DNA of 64,000 nt, taken from assembly GCA_028753945.1 (NCBI GenBank), contig JAPNXP010000001.1:10282501-10346500 (forward strand). The letters run 5' to 3'. The translations under genes and the position numbers were made by a program. This document shows, piece by piece, positions 44,801-54,523 of the stretch. The first letter of the stretch is position 1. The number at the start of each line of letters is the position of its first letter. Below the pieces are notes generated by a model, which did no database searches, was not told the origin of the DNA, and saw only the letters and a program-made list of their open reading frames with translations. Source of the DNA: Hexactinellida sp. DTS-2022. Its lineage: Eukaryota > Porifera > Hexactinellida.

Positions 44801-47800
44801 AATCAAGGTTGGAACTGTAATCAGATAGGCCCTACTCACTTTATGAAGGACGCATAGGGCTTGGTTAGTCCGTTACTGAGTGGCTGCAGACAGAATAGCG
44901 TCACCAGGCGACAACTGGCGGGACAGCCCCGAGTCAGCTTTCCCGCACAGTGCTGACAAGTTATCGCGTTGATGTACTGCCTGGAGCAGAGCGAGCTCAC
45001 GTTGTAGTCCAGGGCGTTGTGGAGGTTCTGGATACTCTCTTGCCGAATGGCGGAGATTGCTTTGATCAGTCGGACGATGTTATTGATAATCCTACAAGGC
45101 AAGTACAAGCACAGTTAATAAGCAGTCGAAATTCGATGTTATTACAGATACGTACTCTGTGAAACGACTGATCAGTTCCTTGATTATGGCGTCCACCTTA
45201 TCTCCCACTCTAGTTATATCACAGAGACACTTGCCCCGGAGCCTCCCTATCCTGAGAGTACTGCTGTAGAAGTCCTTCTGGACCACGGACGCCAGGAAGT
45301 CGCACGCGTACTCCCTCAGAGCCACACTGAATTCTAAGCCTTCCTGGATTCCCCTGATGCGACTGTAAGTTATGTTAGCCAGCAGCTTGGAGATGTAGGA
45401 GAGCTCGTTGTCGATGTACGCGTCACGCTTGTCGTCACCGACATCAGCTCGTGCCGTGAAGGAAGAGATCAAGGCTTCTCTTCCCGAGTTGCCAAACAGA
45501 TCTGGGAATGGGAATATAGGGTCAATACTCCAAGCCAGGGTGTAATTAATGACTAAATAAACTGCTACGCGGTCTCGCTTTACCAAATAATATCCATACG
45601 TCTTTCTTAGTTATTTATATTTCAGAAAAAAATAATCATAATCGCAACAATTCGAAATCATAATTAAATTTAGTAATAACCATTGGAAGTTAGTCTTGGA
45701 AGTTAAATTTGAACATTTTATGAATTTATTTATTTATTCGTAAATTCAAATTAGAAATTGATAAATGCTATATCTATATTATTAAATCTCGATTGTTGTG
45801 TTGTGTTTGTTTGTGTGTTTGTTTGTTTGTCCGGATTGTATTAAAGTGATGGGGGACTAGAAACCGCATTATAATTGAGATAGAGACTAAGTTTCAAATG
45901 TTATAATAGGTAAAGAAATGTTATAATTGGTAAACAAGTACAGTAGAAGCTCGCAAACCGGGGCACCTTGGGGTTTCTGAAATATGCCCCACTTTGGGAG
46001 AGTGCCCCGGTTTGCGAGCTTTCTACAAAGCTAAATATACAAATATGAAAACAAAGTAACAAATCAATGAAAAAGAGTGCCCCGGTTTGGGAGGTGCCCC
46101 GGTTTGCGAGTGCCCCGGTTTGCGAGCTTCTACTGTATGCTGATTTCGAATTTCGCATTTATAAATTTATAACATTAATATTTATTGTTGTTGTTTACAC
46201 AAATAGGTAACAAATTTATGAAAATTCAAAATCGACCTAGAAGTTAGCTTTCAAAGGGTATTATAGGTAAACAAGTATGCTGAATACGAATTTCGCATTT
46301 ATAAATTTATAATATGAATATTTGTTGTTGTTGTTTACACAAATAGGTAACAAATTTATGAAAATTCAAAATCGACCTAGAAGTTAGCTTTCAAAGGGTA
46401 TTATAGGTAAACAAGTATGCTGAATACGAATTTCGCATTTATAAATTTATAATATGAATATTTGTTGTTGTTGTTTACACAAAAATAGGTAAACAAATTA
46501 ATGAATTCAAAATCAACCTAGAAGTTAGCTTTTAACGGGTATTATAAGTATATAACTATGACTAATATTACTAACTATGTAATCAATTGTTTAGTGAGGA
46601 GTAAGGCCGCGTAGCGGCCGTTAACTTGAGGTGCGTAGCACCGATCTGTCGCAAAGCTACCGAGACCGAAGGGCTCGTTGTAATTAATCAGTAATCTTCT
46701 TTGCAAGTTGTTCGTTCCTATTACGGGCGTTTCACATCTTGCACTAGGACTTACCGCCCTCGCTTATAGTACTTTAAACTATTATATATTGAATTTATAT
46801 TTGGTTAGGTAGACGGAATATCAATGTACGTTATTAAAACTCGATTGTTGTTTGTGTGATTGTGTGTTTGTTTGTTTGTTTATTTGTTTGCTAGTTCGTT
46901 CGCGTTCGGATGTACACTTACGTTTAATTAAAGTGATGGGGGATAGAAACCGCATTTTTAATGAGATAGGGACTAACTAACTAACATGTTATAATAGGTA
47001 AACAAGTGCTGAACACCAATACGCATTTGCAAATATATAATATGAATATTTACCTAAAATAGGTAAACAAATCAATGAAAAGTGTCTATTGTTTTAGTTG
47101 TTGGAGGATAGTAGGAAGCTGTTCGACTGTGGTCAGGCCGTAAGGTTTCATCGAGTGTGGGAGGCCCGCGGGCCTCCCAACTCGATGAAGCCTAGTTTTT
47201 TCCAAGAATTGCCAGTTATTTGTCAACCGGATTCCTACACTAGTAATATACTTGTACAATCAAAGCTTTTTGGATCATTTCTGGGAAGGGGCGACCGCAC
47301 GTTCGCCCCTTCCGATCCGCGATATCCGCCACTGGTTTTGGACGAATTGGAAGGGGTTACTTTTCTGAAAAGTGGTCAGGCCATGGCCTGACAAGCCTGA
47401 CCACTTCCTACGGCAAAAATAGATCAGCAAAATTGCGAAATATTGGATTTATCTAGAATATTTTTCGACGGCTAACATAGTTAAATATCTATATATTAGA
47501 TCGGAATTGAGTATTGTCTACTGGAAATATAAATTGTTGTTTTTAAGTGGAAACAACGAATAATATTATGACATAAGTATATTTTAATGAATAAATTGAG
47601 AACGCGAGTGATCCGAGGCCGAAGGGCTTGTGTAATAATAAATGGAATTGCTAATGAGAATAACAAAATATAAAATACCATTGAAATCATCAAAGAAATC
47701 ATCAGCTATATCAAGGACTTTCTCGAATGTCTCTCTAACACATTTCCTGAATACGTCGACTTGAATATTGTCCCTTAGCTTGTCAATGTACGCAGAAGTA

Positions 47801-48098
47801 CAGCATTCATTGTCTCTGCAAGGTCCGTCAGTAGCTACAGTATACACAAAAATATATTACAACATACACATAGAATAACATTGGACGTATCCATATTAAA
47901 TGATTTAATTAAGTTATCCGATGTATACTGTAATGAAATATAGTTTATGACCTATTAATAATAACCTGGATCTGCCACTGGGACTATTCCTGGCAAAGAG
48001 CTGTCCATAATGCCAGCGTCTAAACAATCCTGTCGAGTCACCACCGAGACTGCTGGTTGGATAAACACAAAAGTTAGAATCAACAATGCAATCTTCAT
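41885..48098 (-). CDS. Glypican (eight exons)
   Basis: Exons 48098-47966, 47834-47679, 45501-45156, 45091-44840, 44513-44333, 43758-43650, 42566-42324 and 42261-41885 join in phase to 598 residues; every junction has GT and AG. Signal peptide MKIALLILTFVFIQPAVS, then the glypican N-terminal cysteine pair (ECCTSAYIDKL), a long helical Cys-rich core ending CQHCAGKLTRGCPASC ... NGLTKPYASFIK, an acidic Ser/Asp stretch with Ser-Gly sites (DTTGSGSSRG, near residues 413-422) suited to heparan sulfate chains, and a hydrophobic C-terminal tail (SFLFVICSALLTVLFMLV) typical of a GPI signal. Glypicans tune Wnt, Hedgehog, FGF and BMP signals at the cell surface. The sequence is divergent from vertebrate members, so which subtype is unknown. 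The 2.2-kb second intron is filled with repeats. Confidence 0.85.
42582..43038. mobile_element. Pogo-type MITE next to a splice acceptor
   Basis: Left CAGTTGAAGCAGCTAGCAGC... and right ...GCGACTTCCACCG resemble inverted ends, and GCTTAATCGGGAC / GTCCCGATTAAGC words lie near both ends; TA flanks. It ends 15 bp from the start of glypican exon 7. Confidence 0.65.
43295..43468. mobile_element. Pogo-type MITE in glypican intron
   Basis: CAGTCAACTCTCGTTATAAC at the left and TATAACGGGAGTTCACTCTA at the right, with TA flanks; related to 4260 and 59565. Confidence 0.75.
43862..44285 (+). repeat. Helentron-like repeat copy
   Basis: (TTTG)n near the 5' end at 43893-43970, GGATTGTATT, AGGGGAAAAG, AATATTTACTGTTGTTG, 3' hairpin GCGAGACCGAAGGGCTCGT. 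In glypican intron 5. Confidence 0.7.
44679..44817. mobile_element. Pogo-type MITE, 139 bp
   Basis: CAGTGCAACCTCGATATCCG and the diverged inverse GGATAATCAAGGTTGGAACTG with TA flanks. In glypican intron 4. Confidence 0.75.
45775..46679 (+). repeat. Helentron-like repeat, longest copy
   Basis: 5' TTATTAAATCTCGATTGTTG, (GTTT)n at 45800-45828, GATGGGGGACTAGAAACCG, then a 140-bp internal unit repeated about three times (46160-46530), AGTGAGGAGTAAGGCCGCG, GGTGCGTAGCACCGAT and 3' hairpin CGAGACCGAAGGGCTCG. The conserved 5' end, a microsatellite, and a 3' terminal hairpin with no target duplication fit Helentron-associated (HINE/DINE-like) elements. Holds the MITE at 45941-46135. Confidence 0.72.
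45941..46135. mobile_element. Pogo-type MITE, 195 bp
   Basis: CAGTAGAAGCTCGCAAACCG and CGGTTTGCGAGCTTCTACTG are perfect inverted copies flanked by TA. Confidence 0.92.
46825..47629 (+). repeat. Helentron-like repeat holding a hairpin cluster
   Basis: 5' TTATTAAAACTCGATTGTTG and (GTTT)n, AGTGATGGGGGATAGAAACC, 3' GAGGCCGAAGGGCTTG. The middle (47090-47420) is foreign, see next entry. Confidence 0.6.
47100..47420. repeat. Cluster of three GC-rich hairpins
   Basis: Three nearly perfect palindromes: TTCATCGAGTgtGGGAGGCC with its inverse (47147-47190), GGAAGGGGCGA/TCGCCCCTTCC (47283-47312), and AAGTGGTCAGGC/GCCTGACCACTT (47368-47406). GTGGTCAGGCC also appears at 47128. It lies in glypican intron 2. 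The open frame across it is a by-product. Confidence 0.7.
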
Positions 48099-48604
48099 GT
48101 TCCTGTCCTGATGTATTCAAATTCATTCACGAACAACCAGTGTATTATATTTATAGTAAGCATCAAGTGATCTTATCATCCATTATAATATATTCAAATA
48201 GTCCACATGATCTGCTTTATTGGAATCTGGTATTTAATTCGATGAATTAATATCACAGGTTGTATAATGTGCCTTGTACAGCCAGGATAGATGAGAGCGT
48301 AAATACTCTCAAGTATAATCAGTACAATGAGGAATTCAGTATTAGGAGTCTAGCACAGTCGTTCCCACCGGGAAGCTATTTAGATCTGGTTAATGAGATC
48401 TAATGAGATATCCAAACTTGTAAATTATGTATAGCGAATATTAATAACTTAATAAGGAACTAACTTAGATTCTGGATCGATTTTTTGATAAATCAAAACC
48501 TATTTTATGATCAGTTGAATCAATCAGAAAATCGTAGTACTGCAAATTAATAAGCAACATTATAGTTTAATAACAGGCGTGGAATTAACGAGTAGAATTA
48601 ATGA

Positions 48605-48936
48605 ACTTTTTTCACGTTAATACTTGAAATGTGTGTCTGTGTGTTTGTTAGTTAGTTAGTTAGTTAGTTTGTTTGTTTGTTTGTTTGTTTGTTTGTTTGT
48701 TTGTCTGTCCAGTTGTATTGAAGTGATAGGATAATAGAAACCACATTCACAATTAAGAAGAGGCTAGCTTCCAGATGTTTTATTGGGAAACAAGTATGCA
48801 GAACAAGAATTTCCCATTTACAAATTTCTAACATATATATAACTAATTAAAAAAAAATTACTAACTAATATAATCAATGGCATAGTGAGGAGTAACTACC
48901 GATCCGTCGCAAAGCGACCGAAACCGAAGGGCTCGT
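48605..48936 (+). repeat. Helentron-like repeat, short copy
   Basis: (GTTA)n/(GTTT)n at 48646-48705, CAGTTGTATTGAAGTGATAG, GAAACCACATTC, AGTGAGGAGTAAC, 3' hairpin GAAACCGAAGGGCTCGT. Upstream of the glypican. Confidence 0.65.
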
Positions 48937-48954
48937 TAATATTAGAAATGGAGA

Positions 48955-49022
48955 TTAGCAACAAGTGACCACCGGCCCACCGTGAATGTCCACACGGTGG
49001 GGCGGTGGTCACTTGTAAACAG
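48955..49022. repeat. GC-rich hairpin, 60 bp
   Basis: ACAAGTGACCACCGGCCCAC pairs with GTGGGGCGGTGGTCACTTGT around an 8-12 base loop (AATGTCCA). Confidence 0.8.
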
Positions 49023-50323
49023 ACAACTTTGCTGGTAGAATAAGTGGTAGTATCCCAAATCCAAAATACACTGTCAGCCAGCGTGTAGTTACAATACTCA
49101 AATATGTTGTAGGGTTAAATAATACACTGCGAATAACCAAAATTTGACTTCAACATTTGTTTATTTTCTTAATATCACTTAGTATCTAAAAAACTGAGCT
49201 GTTTTACATGTTAACAGCTATTTACCAAGCCAACTTTGACGAATCGATATAGTGTCAAAGCCAAATAAATATAAAAGCAGCACTGACAACCACCCAAATT
49301 AACTGTATACAGGGATAGTGTGTTGTGTGGTTAGAGACCAAGGATGTTTTGATAATAAGTCAATAATGACATCATTTATATATGGAAGACCCTAGAAAGT
49401 TCGATGGTTATAGATATGGATGTTAGTTTGTCTGAAAATTTAATAAATATATCAGCCTACTATTTTTTGGCTTTCTCGGTGACATATACGGCCGTGTATT
49501 AACCTTAACTAACAATGCCACGAGTTTAAAAGATATTTCCAGGCCAGATTGTTCCCCTTAGAATATAAGAGTTTATTAGAATCATTCTACAATAAAGAGC
49601 TGACTATCAATTTCCTATTAAAATTAATATTGACCAACACCTTTTCTGATGTAATTTTTAGGCGCTGGCAAGGTTTTTTTAATGTTTCCATTTAGGTAAG
49701 TTTGATTACGGTATCACATTTTGCCAGTGGTAGCTACTGAAGATTTCCTATAAATTATATTATAAATTGATTACTAATGTTAATCTATACAACTCAGTAT
49801 TTTGGTGTAATCCGTGAATTCAAATAATGTAATTCTATAGTTTATATTAGGGATTTTTAAACGAATTTACCTGTCCAGACATTACTATAAGATGTGTGAG
49901 GCAATATAATATGACTTAGTCTAAGATAGAAATTGAGCTATTACTACAAATTGATTAATACACAAAATAAAGAAGTTTAAGAGTAATAGTTTCACTACTT
50001 AAACAAATTACAGCGAATACTTAGATTCACAATAAAGATTTATTACAATTGGTAACCTTAGATAATTATTAAATTTCAGGGTGGTTTTAAGAAAAATATG
50101 GACATAAATTGATAATTTCATCATATTTAGAGCGAGTGAGTAAGTCTTTGAAAGGCGAATGCTCAAAACTTAATGCACGAATAGTTAATCATAAACTTAA
50201 TTTAAAAAATTCAGAAGGGATTCATACCAAAATAAATATCCAAATTTACAACAATTTATATAAAAAGGAAAATAATCTACAACAAATGCAGAAAGTAAAC
50301 AACCAAACAACAATAGATAAACA
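49023..50323. other. Upstream region of the ETS gene, nothing recognised
   Basis: AT-rich. The small open frame at 50109-50327 just before the ETS start has no coding character and may be 5' untranslated. Confidence 0.4.
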
Positions 50324-52061
50324 ATGACTGCTTATTATGAAAACTTTCTTCCCTGGGAGTGGGAGGAGAGAGAGAGACTTGAGCTAGATTCCTATTTGCC
50401 CGGATATACAGATAGATTTAATTTTGGTCTAAACTACGAAAACTTTTATTATGATGCAATCAATCCTTACTATGGTAAGTATAAAGTAATGTATGTTTAT
50501 TACTACCTTGCATTTCTGAAAATGCTACCCACTAAGTTAACTCTGATTTAATTTATACCAAATCAATTGTGCAAACAGTGTCCAAATTGCATTCTAAAAC
50601 CGGTTCCACCTTATCTACCTAAATATATTAATACCTAATAGTATACGGTATTATGTAGTACAGAGTTCCTCAGTACAAATACAGGCAACATCCGTCAATT
50701 CGGATACTCGTATAACATTCGCTACGTGGACTAAATTTATACTCCCTTGAAACCCTTTCTAAAGAAATACGTTGATAATTCGAACATTCGCTAATTCCAC
50801 TAAATATATTTTCCCCTTGAGTTCGAATTAGTGGATGGTGATTGCATAGCTGGCCCGGCGGAGGTGACCACTCTTATGTCACTAGTTAGGCCGGTTAAGC
50901 CATGGCCTGCACACTGTATAACTGCTTCCGCCGGTCTTGTATAGTATAAATAACTATATACACAACAAAAGTATAAATTCGGTAGATCCCTGGAGTACTA
51001 TATTCTAAAAACTTATGAATAAAAAAAAACAGAACAGAAGGTTAAATATTTTTGGTTAAGAGTGCCATGAAGTTTAATTAATTGTTAATAATATTAATAA
51101 CTATTAATAATACTCACAATATTTAAGTTGCGGTGATGATTGATGTAACCTAAATACAACCTAGTTACTCATCGGAATGAAGGAATTACATAACATTACA
51201 AATAATATAATAATAATTCGTATTTGCTTAGAAGTCATTACACAGTTGTATAAGCAGTATATTTATCTACATTTCTTCTATTTTAGATGATCTGGATAAT
51301 TATTTGAATCAAACAATGGAAGTCGCTTCACCCCCTTCACCACCACAGAGGTACAGTTAATTTCCCAATGCATTTAAATTTGTATTATTTATATAGACAA
51401 ATGGATAGGAATCATAGGATACACGAATTCTTAATCTCCATACAAATTATTTTATTCAATCTATCGCTATCGATGTAGTATATTAGTTAATAGAATAGTG
51501 TTGAATTATAATTTATTTCCAAATTTGTAAATTTAATTTGTCTACAACATTTGGCAGATAATATTACCATAGCTCCCCTATAGTAGCATAACTGCTAAAG
51601 AGGAACCCCAGACAGCGGAGAGGAAACTAATAAAGTCGAGAAGGAAGGTATCCGCCTTAATCAAACAGCAGTACCAGTTCTCGGGACAGCGCTACTTGCT
51701 GCTATTCGCGCTGGAGAGACTCAGCGATCCGAACAACAGCGATATAGTATGGGTAAAGCAAGAGGACGGGGTCTTCGAAATCAGAAGCCCATTTAAGTTC
51801 GCGAGAGAGTGGGGAGAGCATAAAGAGACTAAAGAGACTAAAGATATTAAAAATAAGAAATACAAGAAAGGAAAGAAGGGCAAGAAGGATGATAAAGAGA
51901 AGAAAGAGAGGAAAGAGATGACTTACGAAAAGATGGCGCGCTCCTTTCGCTACTACTACAAGTGTAATATGATTACCAAAGTGCCTGGAGTGAGGAGGTA
52001 TAAGTGGGACATGACTGTGCTAGAAGATCTGAAGAGATGCTGCAAAAAGCCGCAGAACTGA
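50324..52061 (+). CDS. ETS-domain transcription factor with lysine-rich insert
   Basis: Exons 50324-50474, 51287-51350 and about 51587-52061 (an acceptor at 51584 is equally in phase) give about 229 residues. Donors G|GTAAGT and AG|GTACAG; acceptor TTTTAG. N-terminus is Tyr/Glu-rich and acidic (WEWEERERLELDSYLPGYTD), possibly activating. ETS domain from about residue 95: YLLLFALERLSDPNNSDIVW, VKQEDGVFEIRSPFKFAREW, then WGEHK, a run of about 31 residues with roughly half Lys (KKYKKGKKGKKDDKEKKERK), then MTYEKMARSFRYYYKCNMIT, KVPGVRRYKW. The recognition helix Arg residues are in place. The run replaces the usual 4-6 residue turn before helix 3. It contains no GT..AG intron, so it is translated. 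Subfamily unclear; WGxxK/MTYEKM resembles the ELF3/ESE style. Confidence 0.88.
50681..50855. mobile_element. Pogo-type MITE, diverged, in ETS intron 1
   Basis: Left ACAGGCAACATCCGTCAATT and right TTCGAATTAGTGGATGGTGATTG are loosely inverted copies; TTCGAATTAG words also match 54794. Confidence 0.5.
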
Positions 52062-52679
52062 CAAAAAATAAGCGCATATAAGCATTCAGCTCATAATTAA
52101 GCTAATGATGGAGTCTCTATTTATTAGCTTTTGCCTTTCAAGCTATTATTTATTAACTGAGTGGAAACTTCTCAATTATTGCATTGCACGATCAGAATCA
52201 ATAATATTCATAATATGATCACAGTAAGCTAAATACCTCGATTTTTATAAAATGGCTACAAATTATACACTAGGTGTCAAGTTGTTGAAATGTAACAATA
52301 GTTTGTATATAGATAAATTCATATTGCTTCTGAGATTAATTATTAAACTCAACAAATAAAGTAATTATAACTTTTACAAACTTGGGGGATCATTTGTAGG
52401 TGTACAGTAGACACTCATTAGTACGAACACCAAGGGACGTCAAAAATTTCACCTTATCCGCAATTTGTATTACGTACCAGGTTCTAAGAAAGCATTAAAT
52501 GTACGAAGGGTTGAAACAATTAACCGTATTACATACTAACAAGACTCGACTGCATATTGATTATAGCCATATACGTATATTATAGCTCGAGATTTGGTGC
52601 CACTAGATTTGTAATTTACGATTTCTATTGCAAACATTTTAAAACATAAACAAATTTGATCAACACATGAGGCATAATG
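52062..52679. mobile_element. Convergent gap, with a diverged pogo-type MITE
   Basis: The 3' ends of the ETS gene and of NUDCD3 face each other here. Ends CAGTAGACACTCATTAG (52405) and ...AACAAGACTCGACTG (to about 52551) suggest one MITE. The rest is AT-rich. Confidence 0.5.
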
Positions 52680-53666
52680 TTAGGAAGTTTGTGAGCTATT
52701 AGAAATGTTAACTTTTGAAGGATCAAACGGAGTTCCTTTAAAAGGCGAGCCTTCCACATCCCAAGCTTTCTCCAGCAGATTGTACGTCTCTATCTCGCTG
52801 CTTTGAGGCTTCCCTTGGTTCTTTTGGTGTTGATCGAATATAACTCTATTAACCGCAGCTTGACTCTCAGAATCCAGATCGCAAATATCTTTCGCAGCTT
52901 CCACTTTGGTTAAATCGATTTCCTTTTCTCCTTCAAACACACAACCCCACATCCTCTCCTTAGCTTTCTCAAGAGACACGTGGATCACGCCACTCTCCAC
53001 CATCCAGATAGAGGAGTCAGTCAGCACTTTATAGGGCAGGTCTCCCTCAGTGAGGATCTGTGTCTGCTGATCAGCTGTGCTAACCGACACTCTGAGATGA
53101 GTGTTCGTTATATTCACTATTACGTCCTTAGGTTTGATATTAACGGGCAAATCAACTTGAACATCAAGCTCGTTTAACGTTTGAGACCACCTGTAGGAAT
53201 CTGTAACTCCCCCATTATACGTGTCCCCGGTGTCCAATCCCGGTATTTCCTCATCAACAACACTGCATCCCTGGTTATATTCAGTAGAGACTGTGTCTGG
53301 GATTACATTCTGGGGAGGTACGATTGTCTTTTCGACTGGGACAGTTTTATCTCGCTCAGTATTCTGTGCTGAATTTTTATCAGAAATAGTTGTGTCAGTG
53401 GTGCCCTTCTGCTTTGCAGATTGCTGAGCTCTCAGCTCTCTCGCCTTTGCCGCAGTTTCGTATTTATTGAAGGAATCTCTCACAATCATTTCAGCTCGGC
53501 CAGGAGAGAACCCCATTTTGTCAGTTGGAGTTTTCATAGTTATATAAAAGTCAGTCCTTCTAAACAGGAAGTTGAATATGTGATCGAAAAAAGGTTCCAT
53601 CTTGCCTTCTTGTTGGAGGATAGCGCCGAGTAGGTCGTCGTACCTGCCTTCATCCTCCTTATCCAT
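52680..53666 (-). CDS. NUDCD3: NudC domain-containing protein 3 homologue
   Basis: Intronless, 328 residues. The start is ATG 53666 because the frame upstream has no ATG and MDKEDEGRYDDLLGAILQQEG aligns with the N-terminus of human NUDCD3. NUDCD3 is an HSP90 co-chaperone for dynein intermediate chain and Kelch proteins. Helical N-terminal region with FFDHIFNFLFRRTDFY and MGFSPGRAE (human: VLFGFLYRKTDFY, MGFPPG), a variable Thr/Glu linker, the CS domain from about residue 155 (YRWSQTLNELDVQVDLP ... SSIWMVESGVIHVSLEK), and the conserved tail FDQHQKNQGKPQSSE ... AWDVEGSPFKGTPFDPSK. An AG just upstream (ACGTCAG|AAC) would allow a noncoding 5' exon. Confidence 0.95.
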   Translation of the reverse strand: MDKEDEGRYDDLLGAILQQEGKMEPFFDHIFNFLFRRTDFYITMKTPTDKMGFSPGRAEMIVRDSFNKYETAAKARELRAQQSAKQKGTTDTTISDKNSAQNTERDKTVPVEKTIVPPQNVIPDTVSTEYNQGCSVVDEEIPGLDTGDTYNGGVTDSYRWSQTLNELDVQVDLPVNIKPKDVIVNITNTHLRVSVSTADQQTQILTEGDLPYKVLTDSSIWMVESGVIHVSLEKAKERMWGCVFEGEKEIDLTKVEAAKDICDLDSESQAAVNRVIFDQHQKNQGKPQSSEIETYNLLEKAWDVEGSPFKGTPFDPSKVNISNSSQTS

Positions 53667-53736
53667 GTTCTGACGTAGGCTAATCGTATTAAACGCACCA
53701 TACAATTAGTAATTGAACTGCACATAAGACACAATT

Positions 53737-54069
53737 ATGTCAACAAGAATAGATTATAAACAAAATGTAGATTTTTTCGATTCAGGACCGAAACCGAATC
53801 TATTTCAAAAATCAAATTTACGAGATACCCGGGCAGTGATGAGATTTTTTTCCATTGTTTCTAGATCGGAAATACATGTGTTTTCCGGAAACATATACTT
53901 GAAATTGGAATTGTACATAGTTGACACATTACTTATACGTGTACATATGAATGTGCACATAAAGCAACAAATGATTAAAATTTGGTCTATTGTTCCAGCA
54001 TTTATTAAAAAGTTGCAGTTTGAATTTGCAGGATTTTCAAAAATTCAGCTATTAAAAACTACAAATTAA
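53737..54069 (+). CDS. Possible small gene, divergent from NUDCD3
   Basis: An ATG-started frame of 110 codons, 70 bp from the NUDCD3 start on the opposite strand (MSTRIDYKQNVDFFDSGPKP). AT-rich codons unlike the neighbouring genes and no family match, so it could be chance or 5' leader sequence. Confidence 0.2.
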   Translation: MSTRIDYKQNVDFFDSGPKPNLFQKSNLRDTRAVMRFFSIVSRSEIHVFSGNIYLKLELYIVDTLLIRVHMNVHIKQQMIKIWSIVPAFIKKLQFEFAGFSKIQLLKTTN

Positions 54070-54523
54070 AAACTCAAAATATAATCTAGCTCTTAACTTC
54101 GGAAAGTTATGAACATTTAGAAAGTTTACAAAAAGTAGCAAATTGTGTACGGTTAAGTTTTATCTGACACCATGAAATGGCGATTCATTCCCTAAGAAAT
54201 TAAAGTGACAATTAAGCTCCATAGCAAATTGTGTGATACCTTACACGTATAAGCGAGCAACAGTCACAACTGTGTACCTAGTTCTAATTCCGAAACACAA
54301 ATCAATATAATAATATCTATCAGATGTCCTGAGTGTCTAGTCGAAGAATAATACAGCCCTTTGGTATAAATAGAAAAGAGCATAAAATAAACAACCATAT
54401 AATAAAGAGCAAGATAAACACATTGTAATAAAGACAGTATGCAAATTTCGATAATAATATATTTACTAGATATGTTCAAAATAATTACCTCCTCAAAATA
54501 ACTTACTAATAACTAAGTACAGA

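Noticed and set aside
47098-47391. Plus-strand 97-codon frame
   Set aside because: Lies across three hairpins and has no ATG; the apparent residues come from palindromes.
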